Assembly: GCA_038239305.1 (NCBI GenBank)
Contig: JBBSEW010000007.1
Span: forward strand, 1 to 64,000
Source: JALYUA01 sp038239305
Lineage (GTDB): Bacteria > Acidobacteriota > Thermoanaerobaculia > UBA5066 > Gp7-AA6
DNA: 64,000 nt
Direction: 5' to 3'
Part shown: positions 8,145 through 17,915 of the stretch, piece by piece
Position numbering within the stretch: position 1 is the first letter of the stretch
Layout: every line of letters starts with the position of its first letter
Program-made: the position numbers and the translations under genes
Notes under the pieces: model-generated
Seen by the model: the letters and a program-made list of their open reading frames with translations, nothing else
Told to the model about the DNA's origin: nothing
Database searches by the model: none

Positions 8145-8942
8145 TCAACGGCCGGTGAACCGGGCGGGCCTTTTTTCGAGAAACGCCGTCATCCCCTCTT
8201 TCATGTCCGAGGTCGCCGCGCAGAGCCCGAAGAGCGTCGCCTCGAAGAGCCGGCCTTCTGCCGCGGGCATCTCGATCCCGCTCCGGATCGCGTCCAGGGC
8301 GTACCGACAAGCCGTCGGTCCGTTCGCCGAGATCCTCTTCGCCATCTCCTGCGCGGCGGCGAGGGCCTGTCCGGCGGGGACGACGCGGTTGACGAGCCCG
8401 ATCTTTTCCGCATCCGCGGCGGTCACGCTCTTGTCGGCCGTGAGAACCAGCTCGAAGGCCTTGGCGGCTCCGACGATCCGGGCGAGACGCTGCGTTCCCC
8501 CGTATCCGGGGATGATGCCGAGAGAGGTTTCGGGCAGCCCCATGCGGGCGTTCTCCGCCGCGATCCGGAGGGTGCACGCCATCGCGAGCTCGAGCCCTCC
8601 CCCGTACGCGAACCCGTTTATGGCCGCGATGGACGGAATGGCCAGGCCCTCGATCCGGTCCAGCACGGCCTGCCCACGGCGCGCATGCTCGCGGCCCTCG
8701 ATCGGAGTGAGTTTCGCGAGCTCGCCGATATCGGCTCCCGCGATGAACGACTTCTCCCCCGCTCCCGTTACGATCAGGCATCGCAGAGCGTCGTGCCCCG
8801 CGGCGGCGTCGCGCGCGGCTTCGTCGAGCGCCGCTTCGAGCGCGGCGATGACTTCCCCATTCAGCGCATTCAGCTTCTCGGGACGATGCACCGTCAGCGT
8901 GCGGACGCCCTCCGACGTTTCGACCCGGACGAGATCGCTCAT
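8145..8942 (-). CDS. Enoyl-CoA hydratase/isomerase (crotonase family)
   Basis: 265 residues; the ATG at 8942 overlaps the stop of the dehydrogenase gene by 4 nt, which selects this start over longer frames. Crotonase motifs are clear: oxyanion-hole sequences FIAGADIGEL and NGFAYGGGLELAMAC, and the two catalytic glutamates in GGGLELA and LPETSLGIIPGYGGTQ. It should hydrate short-chain trans-2-enoyl-CoA, and with the adjoining dehydrogenase and thiolase forms a C4 acyl-CoA set used for butyrate/crotonyl-CoA interconversion, polyhydroxybutyrate metabolism or beta-oxidation. Confidence 0.9.
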   Translation of the reverse strand: MSDLVRVETSEGVRTLTVHRPEKLNALNGEVIAALEAALDEAARDAAAGHDALRCLIVTGAGEKSFIAGADIGELAKLTPIEGREHARRGQAVLDRIEGLAIPSIAAINGFAYGGGLELAMACTLRIAAENARMGLPETSLGIIPGYGGTQRLARIVGAAKAFELVLTADKSVTAADAEKIGLVNRVVPAGQALAAAQEMAKRISANGPTACRYALDAIRSGIEMPAAEGRLFEATLFGLCAATSDMKEGMTAFLEKRPARFTGR

Positions 8943-9796
8943 TTCGACCCTCCGTACTCGTAGAATCCCCGGCCCGTCTTGCGGCCGAGGCGCCCCGCGA
9001 GGACCATGCGCTTTAAGAGCGGCGGCGGCGCGAAGCGCTTCTCGCGATACTCGCCGAACATGATCTCGGCGATGTAGTAAGTCGTATCGAGCCCGACGAA
9101 GTCGAGCAGCTTGAGCGGACCCATCGGGTGGCCGCACCCGAGCTCCATCCCCTTGTCAATGTCCTCCGCGGTTCCGACGCCTTCCTCCAACGCGCGCACG
9201 GCGTCGAGAAGGTAGGGGACGAGCAGGCGGTTCACGACGAATCCGGAATTGTCATGCGCCCGGATCGGGTCCTTTCCGAGAGACCTGGCGAACTCGAATA
9301 CGGCCTCGACGGTCGCATCGGACGTCGCGATCGTGCGGACGACTTCCACGAGCTTCATCACCGGCACGGGATTGAAGAAGTGCAGTCCCGCGAAGCGGTC
9401 CGACCGGGCGGTGGCCGCGGACATCTCGGTGATCGTGAGCGAGGATGTGTTCGAGCAGAAGATCGTCTCCGGCTTGCAGAGCCGGTCGAGCTCCCGGTAC
9501 GTTTCTTTTTTGAGGTCGAGGTTCTCGATGATCGCCTCGATCACGATGTCGCAGTCCGCAAAGTCCGCGAGCGCGGTCGTCGTCGAGAGACGCCCTCGGG
9601 CCGCGTCCCGATCCGCGGCGGCAAGCTTCCCCTTCTCGACCGCCTTCGCGAGCGACGCCTCGATGCGGCCGAGCCCCTTCTTCCCGAGCTCGTCCGAGAC
9701 TTCCCGCACGACCGTGGTGTAACCGCTCTTCGCGGCCACCTCGGCGATTCCCGCCCCCATGAGACCCGCTCCGAGCACTCCGACCTTACGAATCAT
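8939..9796 (-). CDS. 3-hydroxybutyryl-CoA dehydrogenase
   Basis: 285 residues, normal for Hbd/PaaH. The N-terminal Rossmann motif GAGLMGAGIAEVAAKSGY binds NAD(P), and LHFFNPVPVMKLVEVV carries the catalytic histidine of the HAD domain. The C-terminal helical domain contains GFVVNRLLVPYLLDAV and ends with GRKTGRGFYEY, all as expected. It is translationally coupled to the crotonase gene behind it (ATGA) and overlaps the small unknown gene before it by 11 nt. Confidence 0.93.
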   Translation of the reverse strand: MIRKVGVLGAGLMGAGIAEVAAKSGYTTVVREVSDELGKKGLGRIEASLAKAVEKGKLAAADRDAARGRLSTTTALADFADCDIVIEAIIENLDLKKETYRELDRLCKPETIFCSNTSSLTITEMSAATARSDRFAGLHFFNPVPVMKLVEVVRTIATSDATVEAVFEFARSLGKDPIRAHDNSGFVVNRLLVPYLLDAVRALEEGVGTAEDIDKGMELGCGHPMGPLKLLDFVGLDTTYYIAEIMFGEYREKRFAPPPLLKRMVLAGRLGRKTGRGFYEYGGSK

Positions 9797-10124
9797 CGCG
9801 ATGTCCTTCCTGTGAGCCGGGGGATTCCGGCCCCAATTCCCTGTTGCCGGCGTCCGATTCCTCGCCCGCCTCTTCCGGAGAGAGCTCCGGCTCCGGCGGA
9901 CGGCCGCAGAATTCCCGCACGCCGATTTCGCGCCGAAATGCCGGGCCCGTCATGGCCGTGAGAGGCGAGTGCGGCGCGACGACGATCCATTCATGCAGGA
10001 GCCAGTACCGGAGAGCGGCGCAGCACAGCCCCCCTTCGTTCAGAGTGACGAGCACCCCGTTCAGGTCCGCGGCGCGCTTCGCCTTCAGGTCCCGAAGAAA
10101 CGTGTCCACGGCCGCCGTCCGCAC
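9786..10124 (-). CDS. Small uncharacterised protein inside the C4 acyl-CoA operon
   Basis: 112 residues from a GTG at 10124. The N-terminal 75 residues look folded (TFLRDLKAKRAADLNG, then LNEGGLCCAALRYWLLHEW); the C-terminal 40 residues are acidic, proline-rich and probably disordered. The frame is open upstream to the thiolase stop at 10167 and a CTG at 10157, preceded by GAGG at 7 nt, would give MEWSERILDFPV before the GTG. I do not recognise the family. Its position between thiolase and dehydrogenase, with an 11-nt overlap into the latter, suggests an accessory role in that operon. Confidence 0.6.
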   Translation of the reverse strand: MRTAAVDTFLRDLKAKRAADLNGVLVTLNEGGLCCAALRYWLLHEWIVVAPHSPLTAMTGPAFRREIGVREFCGRPPEPELSPEEAGEESDAGNRELGPESPGSQEGHRDDS

Positions 10125-10166
10125 CGGGAAATCGAGGATCCGCTCGCTCCACTCCAGCGTCCAGCC

Positions 10167-11348
<1,182 letters not shown>

Positions 11349-11393
11349 TGAGAAATAACCCCCGGACGGCGAAATCTACAACAAACGCCCCGC

Positions 11394-12533
11394 TTAACGC
11401 GCGCGCAGCTCCGGCGCCGCCGCGACCCGCGCGTGGAACCGGCGCCGCACCGCGTTGAAGTCCGGGGTCTCGATCCGCGGATGGACGCGGTTTGTTAGGA
11501 GGATGAAGATCCGCTGATCCTCGGGATCGATCCAGACGGACGTTCCCGTGAAACCGGTATGCCCGAACGCCCGATCCGAGAACGTGGCCGGGCTCACGGA
11601 CCCGGAGCCGCGAATGCCCTGCCAGGCGAGGCCTCGCGCCTCGGACAATCCGGGCGTCCGGTCGCGCGCCATCTCGAGCCGGGCTCCGTCGAGCCACGGG
11701 ACCGCTAGCTTCCACACGTCGAGCGCCGTCCCGAACAGGCCGGCATGCGCCGAGGCCCCCCCGCGCCGGTACGCGTTCCCGTCGTGGACCTGCCCCCGCA
11801 CCACGCCCGCGCGGAAGTGCTGGTACGCGAGGCCGAGCTCCGCCGTCATGCGCCGCTCCGTCGCATCGTCCGCCTCCGTCGCCGCGCAGACGAGAGGATC
11901 CTCGGGCCGGAACGCCGCCGCCGATCCCAGAGGCTGCGCCACGAGCTCCGAAAACGCCCGGTCGACCGGTGCGGAGAAGAACGCCTCGAGCACCTCTCCG
12001 AGGACGAGGAAGCTGAGATCGCTGTAGATGACGGCCGCGCCGGGAGCCTGCTCCGGATGGAGGCCGGAGAGCGTTCGCCGGTATGCGACGGGGCCCTCCC
12101 CCTGCGTGTACAGGGGAAACCAGGGGGCGAGGCCGGACGTGTGCGTCAGGAGCATCTCGATCGTGATTCCGTCGTACCGCGTGCTCTTCCACCCGGCGAG
12201 GAACCGGCCCGGCGCGGATCCGATGTCGAGTCCCCCCTGCATGGCGAGCGCGACGAGCGGTCCCGCACCGAGAGGCTTCGTCAGGCTCGCGAGGTCCCAC
12301 CGGGTGTCCTCGCCGACGGGCGTTGCCGCCGGCTCGACGGCCGAACGCCCGGCTTGCCGCGCGTCGAGCACCCGTTCCCGCGTGGCCACGAGCGCCGATC
12401 CTCCCGGGAACGAACCGGCGGCAATTTCTTCTTCGAGGAAGTCGGAGAGCGCGGTCAAGGGATCAGCCGGTCCGGGCGCGGGCTCACGGCTTCGGGTCGA
12501 TCTCGGCCCGCCGCGCGGCGACACGCCGGACAT
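11394..12533 (-). CDS. Serine hydrolase of the beta-lactamase class C / esterase family
   Basis: About 379 residues from the ATG at 12533; a GTG at 12524 and a TTG at 12458 are alternatives, and none has a strong ribosome site. The catalytic SxxK is DLASLTKP, the tyrosine motif is IYSD (YSD rather than the YxN of true lactamases), and HTGFTG stands where lactamases have KTG. The substitution pattern fits penicillin-binding-protein-like esterases or DD-peptidases more than antibiotic resistance. The start region overlaps the end of the upstream lipoprotein gene by up to 50 nt. No signal peptide is seen with this start. Confidence 0.75.
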   Translation of the reverse strand: MSGVSPRGGPRSTRSREPAPGPADPLTALSDFLEEEIAAGSFPGGSALVATRERVLDARQAGRSAVEPAATPVGEDTRWDLASLTKPLGAGPLVALAMQGGLDIGSAPGRFLAGWKSTRYDGITIEMLLTHTSGLAPWFPLYTQGEGPVAYRRTLSGLHPEQAPGAAVIYSDLSFLVLGEVLEAFFSAPVDRAFSELVAQPLGSAAAFRPEDPLVCAATEADDATERRMTAELGLAYQHFRAGVVRGQVHDGNAYRRGGASAHAGLFGTALDVWKLAVPWLDGARLEMARDRTPGLSEARGLAWQGIRGSGSVSPATFSDRAFGHTGFTGTSVWIDPEDQRIFILLTNRVHPRIETPDFNAVRRRFHARVAAAPELRAR

Positions 12534-13047
12534 TGGCGGCGAGAGCGGTGGACCCGGGCTCGCTTCGGTGGAGCGTGGCCCGCTCCCGTTCGAGGCCGGC
12601 GATCTGCTCATCGAGACTTCGTCCCGTTGCCGCGTCCCGGACGCTGCGCCGCGTCTCCCGAAGCGACGCGATCGTCTTCCCATAGACCTCGTCGGACGAC
12701 GCCCGGACCTTTCTGCGGTCCAGCTCGAGAAGCGCCTCGGTGATGCGCGTCCGGTCCCAGGCGAATTCATCCGGATCCACGCCCACCGCCACGGCCGCCT
12801 CGTCGGCGGACCGGGTCTTCGCGGCTTTCTGGACCTTCAGGTAGTGATCGATCTGGGCATCCGTCAGGATTCCGTCGGCGGGCGGCTGAAAACCGAGCCG
12901 GGCCCGGATCCGAGCGCCGGAATCCGCCGCCACCCGCCGGAAACGCGCGCGGGCCGCTTCCTGTTTCCCGCAGCCAGCCGACAGAACAAGCAGCGCCAGC
13001 AGGACCGGCAGAAAAGGGAAAACGCGGCTCCGCGGAAGTCGACTCAC
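12484..13047 (-). CDS. Uncharacterised lipoprotein
   Basis: 187 residues from a GTG at 13047, chosen because it gives a compact lipoprotein signal (RSRVFPFLPVLLALLVLSAGC). The mature part is largely alpha-helical and charged, with a run of arginine- and glutamate-rich helices (LELDRRKVRASSDEVYGK, GLERERATLHRSE). No domain recognised. It is divergent from the Ser/Thr kinase gene at 13160, sharing a 112-bp gap, and is followed by the serine hydrolase with overlapping ends, so the two are probably co-transcribed. Confidence 0.65.
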   Translation of the reverse strand: MSRLPRSRVFPFLPVLLALLVLSAGCGKQEAARARFRRVAADSGARIRARLGFQPPADGILTDAQIDHYLKVQKAAKTRSADEAAVAVGVDPDEFAWDRTRITEALLELDRRKVRASSDEVYGKTIASLRETRRSVRDAATGRSLDEQIAGLERERATLHRSEPGSTALAANVRRVAARRAEIDPKP

Positions 13048-13118
13048 GATCCGCAGACTAACGCGTTCCCGTCCCGAAACCCCATGGGAAGGGGCCGTGC
13101 GCCATGGCCCGCCTTCGT

Positions 13119-13125
13119 TTACACT
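13119..13125 (+). promoter_or_regulatory. Candidate -10 box for the kinase gene
   Basis: TTACACT, holding TACACT at 13120-13125, lies 34 nt before the kinase ATG in the divergent gap. A matching -35 is not obvious. Confidence 0.3.
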
Positions 13126-13159
13126 GAGCGGGAAAACGGGATTCCGACCAAACCCACTC

Positions 13160-15034
13160 ATGGCCAAGACCATCGGCAAGTACGAAATTTCCGAGCAGAT
13201 CGGAGTGGGCGGCTTCGGCGCCGTCTACCGGGGACGGGACCCGTTCATCAAGCGCACGGTCGCGGTCAAGACGTGCCAGCTGAACGACGAGGAGATCAAG
13301 AGCCGATTCTTCCGCGAGGCCGAGCTCGCCGGAAATCTCCACCACCGCCACATCACGACGATCTACGATTTCGGCGTCGAGGAGGGCATTCCCTACATCG
13401 TCCAGGAATTCCTGACCGGCGAAGACCTGGACAAGGTGGTCAAGCGCGGCGATCCCCTCTCGGTGGCGCGCAAGGTCGAGATCCTGATGGCGATCGCGGA
13501 CGGCCTCGGCTACGCCCACAAGCAATCCATCATCCACCGCGATATCAAGCCCTCGAACATTCGGGTCCTGGACGACGGCTCGGTCAAGATCATGGACTTC
13601 GGCATCGCGAAGTCCCTTCTCTCCGAATCGAGCCTCACGCAGACGGGGATCACGCTCGGCACGTCCGCCTATCTCGCTCCGGAGCAGATTCGCGGAGAGG
13701 CGCTCGACGGAAGAACCGACATCTTCGCGCTGGGCGTCCTCGCCTACGAGCTCCTCACGGGCCGCAAGCCGTTTCGCGGCGAGCACCTCTCGACCGTCCT
13801 CTACAAGATCCTGAACGAGACGCCCGAGCCCATCTCGGCCGTTGCGCCCGAAGTCCCCCTGTCGCTCTCGAACGTCATCGGCCTCGCCATGGACAAGAAC
13901 ATCGAGAACCGGTACCCGACCATGGAGTCGCTGCGGCAGGACCTCCAGGCCGTGTACCGCCAGGTCGCGGGCAGCTCCGGCCACTTCGTCACGACATCCA
14001 ACATGTCCCGGCTGTCGCGCGATATCGACCCCGATGCCACGATCGGCACGCCGAACAAGGGCATCGTGCGGGCGACAGAGAACCTCGCGGCGCCGAACCT
14101 TCGAGCCGCCCCCCCGCCGGGAAGCGCCAAGGGCGGCGTCACGCCTCCGTCGGGGGCGCTTGCGCGCGTGCACGCCACGCACGATGAAGACCACACGCCG
14201 ACGGAGATCTCCATGCGCGGGGCGGGAGGCAATCTCGAGCTCGTCCATTTCCAGGATCCCACGCAGCGGCCCTCGTTCGGCGCCTCCGTCGCCGATCCAG
14301 GAAAATCGCGTTGGCCGGTCTGGGTGGGCGCCACGCTCGTCGTCATTGCAGCGGCAGCCGTCGCCGTGTGGAAACTGTCGCCCGGCGCGCCCTCCGCTCC
14401 CGTGGCGCCTCGAGCGGCCGCCGCGGCCGCCGTCGTCCCCACCGCGCCGCTCGCGTTTCCCCAGCCGCAGCTCGGCCAGGACGCCGGCCCGGCATCGGTG
14501 CCCCGCGCCGCGGCCGTCCCGACCGTCGCCCCGCCCCCCGCGGCGCCGGTCGAAGCCGTGCCGGCCCCCCGGGAGGCTCACGCCGCGCCGGCCCGAAGGT
14601 TCTCGATCCAGTTCAGCTCGATCCCGGAGTCGACGCTCTTCGTGGACGGCCGGCGCATCGGTCCCTCCCTCCCGGCCAAGTCGGTGGAGCTGCCGGAGGG
14701 CGCGCACACCGTCCGCTTCGAGCGGGCGGGGCTCGCCCAGTACGAAAAGGAATTCCGAGTCGGCGCGAACGGTGCCCCTCCGGTCGCGTATCGATTCCCC
14801 GTTGGATATCTCTTCATCCAGGCGCCGGCATGGGCGGGAGCGACGGTCCTGATCGATTCGAAGTTTCAAGGAGTACTGACAGGCGAAATGAATGTGCCTC
14901 TCTCTTCCGGAACGCATAAAGTGACCCTGTCGCGCGACGGACTGAATCCGTTCACGGCCGAGCTGACCATTCCGGAAGGAGAGAAGAAGACATGGACTCC
15001 TCCCGCTCCGACGATTCACTCCGAGGGATCCTGA
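13160..15034 (+). CDS. Membrane Ser/Thr protein kinase with C-terminal PEGA domain
   Basis: 624 residues. The Hanks-type kinase domain (about 5-270) has the glycine loop GVGGFGAVYRG, lysine in TVAVKTC, HRDIKPSN, DFGIAKS and APEQIRG, so it should be active. A low-complexity linker leads to one membrane segment (about 395-415, WVGATLVVIAAAAVAVW), an Ala/Pro-rich stretch, and a PEGA domain from about residue 490 (STLFVDGRRIG...LPEGAHTVRFER), putting PEGA outside the cytoplasm. ATG at 13160 is chosen because the domain begins three residues later. A TPR protein gene overlaps its end, suggesting a shared function. Confidence 0.92.
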   Translation: MAKTIGKYEISEQIGVGGFGAVYRGRDPFIKRTVAVKTCQLNDEEIKSRFFREAELAGNLHHRHITTIYDFGVEEGIPYIVQEFLTGEDLDKVVKRGDPLSVARKVEILMAIADGLGYAHKQSIIHRDIKPSNIRVLDDGSVKIMDFGIAKSLLSESSLTQTGITLGTSAYLAPEQIRGEALDGRTDIFALGVLAYELLTGRKPFRGEHLSTVLYKILNETPEPISAVAPEVPLSLSNVIGLAMDKNIENRYPTMESLRQDLQAVYRQVAGSSGHFVTTSNMSRLSRDIDPDATIGTPNKGIVRATENLAAPNLRAAPPPGSAKGGVTPPSGALARVHATHDEDHTPTEISMRGAGGNLELVHFQDPTQRPSFGASVADPGKSRWPVWVGATLVVIAAAAVAVWKLSPGAPSAPVAPRAAAAAAVVPTAPLAFPQPQLGQDAGPASVPRAAAVPTVAPPPAAPVEAVPAPREAHAAPARRFSIQFSSIPESTLFVDGRRIGPSLPAKSVELPEGAHTVRFERAGLAQYEKEFRVGANGAPPVAYRFPVGYLFIQAPAWAGATVLIDSKFQGVLTGEMNVPLSSGTHKVTLSRDGLNPFTAELTIPEGEKKTWTPPAPTIHSEGS

Positions 15035-16794
15035 CCCCCGGCCTGCCCAGCCCGCCGGACATGGCGAGCCGTATCCGCATCGGCGGTCTCGCCTCCTCGT
15101 TGCTTCTCGCCGCGGCTCTCCTCTCCGCCGCCGCTACGCCGCCCGCACCACCGGCCGCGCCACCACCCCAGGCGCCGGCGGACGCCGCGAAGTCCGAGGC
15201 CGACGCCAAGCGCGCCTTCGACTCGGGGCGATTCCAGGAGGCCGGTGAAAAGTATGCGCGGGCCGCCGAGGGAGCGGCGACTCCCGAGCGGCGATCCGAA
15301 CTGGCCTTCCAGAGCGGCTGGGCGTATTTCATCGCCGGAAACTCCAAGGCGGCGCGCGAGAGCCTTCGGATCGCTTTCCTGGCGCGGCCGAACATCGAAG
15401 TCGTGGCGGACTTCTACAGCCCGGACTTCGTCCGCATCGCGCAGGCCGTCCGAAACGAAATCGGCGGGCCGGGAGCTGTGCCGACGTACGACGCCGCGGA
15501 GCTGAAACGGACCGCGCGGGAAAAGCTCGCCGATGGAAAAGTCGAGGAAGCCCTGTACGACCTGAAGAAGGCCGAGAGCTCTTCCGATCCCCAGATCCAC
15601 AAGCTTCTCGCGGACGCTCTCGAGCGGCTCGGCCGCACCCCCGAGGCCGACGGCGAGCGCCGCCGGGCGACCGACCTCGAAAAAGCTCTCGTGACGACCA
15701 CGCCCATCACTGCGACGTCTCCCTCCGCGGGGCCGGGCTCGCCGATGTCACCCGGCTCGGGTGGCCCGGGTGCCGGCGGTGCATCGAGTGCCTCGAACGC
15801 CGTCAGCAACGCCCAGCCCCTGATCGACTCCGCCGACGCCTCGCTGCGGAACCTGGACTATCGCAACGCTCAGGCGATGGCGACGCGCGCGCTCGACGCC
15901 GATCCGCGCAGCCCGGACGCCCACCGGATCCTGGGAGACGCCGCGCTCGCTCTCGGACAGGAGGGCGACGCGGAGCGGGAGTTCACCGCGGCGCTCGTGC
16001 TCGACTCGGGCAACTCGAAGGCGGAGTTCGGTCTCGGCCGGCTCGCCGAGCGGCAGAAGAAGTGGAACACCGCGGCGAGTCACTACCGCCGCGCGCTCGA
16101 GCTCTCCGGCAAGAACGTCGCCGCCGCTCTGGGGCTCGGCCGTACCATGGACGAGCTCAAGGACAAGACGGCCGCGCGGATTGCGTACGGCCGGGCGATC
16201 GAGATCGATTCGGCGTCGGCCGAGGCGCACAACGACTTCGGGGTCTTTCTCTTCCGGTCCGATCAGGCCGATCGCGCCGTCGACGAGCTCATGGAAGGCG
16301 TTCGCCTCGCTCCCGCGCGGGCCGGCTTTCACATGAATCTCGGCCTCGCGTTCCGCAAGAAACAGATGGCGAAGGAGGCCGAGCGCGAGCTCGCCGAGGC
16401 CGCCCGCCTCGCTCCGAACGACACGGCTGTGTGGGCGTCCCTCGGCCACGTCCGCGCCGATCTGAAGAAACCCGACGATGCCGCCACGGCTTTCCGGTCC
16501 GCTCTGGATCTCGAGCCGACGAGCGAGGAGGCCGCGACGGGCCTCGCGGGCAGCCTCATCGACGCGGGCAAGCTCGCCGACGCGGAAGCCGCGCTCGTCA
16601 AAGCGCTCGACGCCAATCCGCGGTCTGCCGTGCTCTGGAATAACCTCGGCGTCGTGCGGACGAGGCGCGGTTCGTTCCCGAACGCCGTCGAAGCTTTCCA
16701 AAAGGCGCTCGCGCAGGATTCGAGCTTCGAGCCGGCCCGGACGAACCTCGCGAGGGCCGAACAGCTCGCGGCGATCGACCGCGCGGGAAGCTGA
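14992..16794 (+). CDS. Exported TPR-repeat protein
   Basis: 600 residues from the ATG at 14992, which has AAGGAG 10 nt upstream but overlaps the kinase gene by 43 nt; the ATG at 15061 would begin directly at the signal peptide (SLLLAAALLSAAA). After the signal and a Pro/Ala spacer comes one TPR-like helical domain (about 65-210), a Gly/Ser/Pro linker (about 235-265), then roughly eight consecutive TPR units to the end. TPR arrays mediate protein-protein contacts. The order kinase-PEGA, TPR and DUF1684, all exported or membrane-anchored and tightly packed, suggests one envelope module. Confidence 0.85.
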   Translation: MDSSRSDDSLRGILTPGLPSPPDMASRIRIGGLASSLLLAAALLSAAATPPAPPAAPPPQAPADAAKSEADAKRAFDSGRFQEAGEKYARAAEGAATPERRSELAFQSGWAYFIAGNSKAARESLRIAFLARPNIEVVADFYSPDFVRIAQAVRNEIGGPGAVPTYDAAELKRTAREKLADGKVEEALYDLKKAESSSDPQIHKLLADALERLGRTPEADGERRRATDLEKALVTTTPITATSPSAGPGSPMSPGSGGPGAGGASSASNAVSNAQPLIDSADASLRNLDYRNAQAMATRALDADPRSPDAHRILGDAALALGQEGDAEREFTAALVLDSGNSKAEFGLGRLAERQKKWNTAASHYRRALELSGKNVAAALGLGRTMDELKDKTAARIAYGRAIEIDSASAEAHNDFGVFLFRSDQADRAVDELMEGVRLAPARAGFHMNLGLAFRKKQMAKEAERELAEAARLAPNDTAVWASLGHVRADLKKPDDAATAFRSALDLEPTSEEAATGLAGSLIDAGKLADAEAALVKALDANPRSAVLWNNLGVVRTRRGSFPNAVEAFQKALAQDSSFEPARTNLARAEQLAAIDRAGS

Positions 16795-17697
16795 GTGCGG
16801 GCGCCCACGCTTCGCCTTCTTCTCATCGGAGCCCTGATGGTCGTCGGTGCAGGCCCGTCGTCCCCCGATCCGGCCGAGCACCGGCGGGACATCGACGAGT
16901 GGCAGAAGCGGCGTATCGCGAGCCTCCAGCGCGAAGACGGCTGGCTCACGCTCGTAGGACTCTACTGGCTTCAGCCGGGCAAGAATTCGGTCGGCAGCGA
17001 TCCGAAGTCCCGCGTGGTACTCCCCGCCGGCAAGTCTCCGGCGCATCTCGCCACGATCGTTCTGGGCCCGAACGGAGCGAAGCTCGTGGCCGCTCCCGGC
17101 GAGAAGCCCGAGCACGACGGCCGCCCGGTCCGGGAGATGGCCCTCACGACCGATCGGTCGGGAGAACCCACGGTTGTGGAGAAGGGATCGGTGCGCTTCT
17201 ACCTGATCGAACGGGGCGGCCGCATCGGCGTGCGCGTCAAGGACAGCGAAAGCGCCGCCCGGAAGGCGTTCCACGGAATCGACCGGTTCGCGACCGACGA
17301 GCGCTGGAGAATCGAGGCTCGCGTCGAGCGACACGATCCGCCAAAGGAGATCCCCGTGCCAAACGTGCTCGGATCAACGACGGGCGAAAAATCACCGGCG
17401 ACCCTCGTCTTCGAAGCCGGCGGAAAAGTCTGCCAGCTCGATGTCGTCAACGAGGCCGGAACGGACGACTGGTTCGTCATCTTCGGCGATCAGACCAACG
17501 GCAAGGAGACGTACGGTGGCGGCCGGTTCCTCTACGTGACCCCGCCCGCTCCCGGACAGCCGGCGATCGTGGACTTCAACAAGGCCTACAACCCGCCCTG
17601 CGTCTTCAGCCCTTACGCGACATGCCCGCTCCCTCCTCCCCAGAACCGGCTCGCGGTCCGCATCGAGTCGGGAGAAAAGGCGTTCGGGGAACACTGA
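16795..17697 (+). CDS. DUF1684 family exported protein
   Basis: 300 residues from a GTG that directly abuts the TPR gene stop (TGAGTG). A short hydrophobic N-terminus suggests export. The C-terminal part carries the family hallmark around residues 225-290: DWFVIFGDQTNGKETYGG, then IVDFNKAYNPPCVFSPYA and CPLPPPQN. The function of DUF1684 proteins is not established. It closes the probable kinase-TPR-DUF1684 operon; a repeat-bearing intergenic region follows. Confidence 0.85.
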   Translation: MRAPTLRLLLIGALMVVGAGPSSPDPAEHRRDIDEWQKRRIASLQREDGWLTLVGLYWLQPGKNSVGSDPKSRVVLPAGKSPAHLATIVLGPNGAKLVAAPGEKPEHDGRPVREMALTTDRSGEPTVVEKGSVRFYLIERGGRIGVRVKDSESAARKAFHGIDRFATDERWRIEARVERHDPPKEIPVPNVLGSTTGEKSPATLVFEAGGKVCQLDVVNEAGTDDWFVIFGDQTNGKETYGGGRFLYVTPPAPGQPAIVDFNKAYNPPCVFSPYATCPLPPPQNRLAVRIESGEKAFGEH

Positions 17698-17715
17698 GAC
17701 GCGCGAGCGGATCCT

Positions 17716-17908
17716 GTTATCCGTTCGTCCTTGGTCCGTCCCTCGTTGTCCGTCCCTCGTTGTCCGTTTCTCGTTGTCCGTTTCTCGTTGTGCGTTTGAG
17801 TTCCGGGTTCGGCTCCGCCGGTTTTGGAGTCAGGCGATTCCCGCAACCCGGTGTCGGGCGCGGCATTCTGGTTCGAAACGGATGACCAAAAACCGATAAC
17901 GGACAACC
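17716..17908. repeat. Intergenic low-complexity repeat, GTCCGT-type
   Basis: Between convergent genes. Positions 17728-17795 hold about four irregular units of CTCGTTGTCCGT and variants (TCCGTCC, TCCGTTT). A related block in the opposite sense (CCGATAACGGACAACC) lies at 17892-17907, so the two ends can partly pair. The second block resembles 58090-58125. No coding potential and no clean terminator is visible. Confidence 0.65.
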
Positions 17909-17915
17909 GTTTCCT

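Noticed and set aside
11394..12533. True beta-lactamase (antibiotic resistance)
   Set aside because: The YxN and KTG motifs are replaced by YSD and HTG, which fits esterase or peptidase relatives better.
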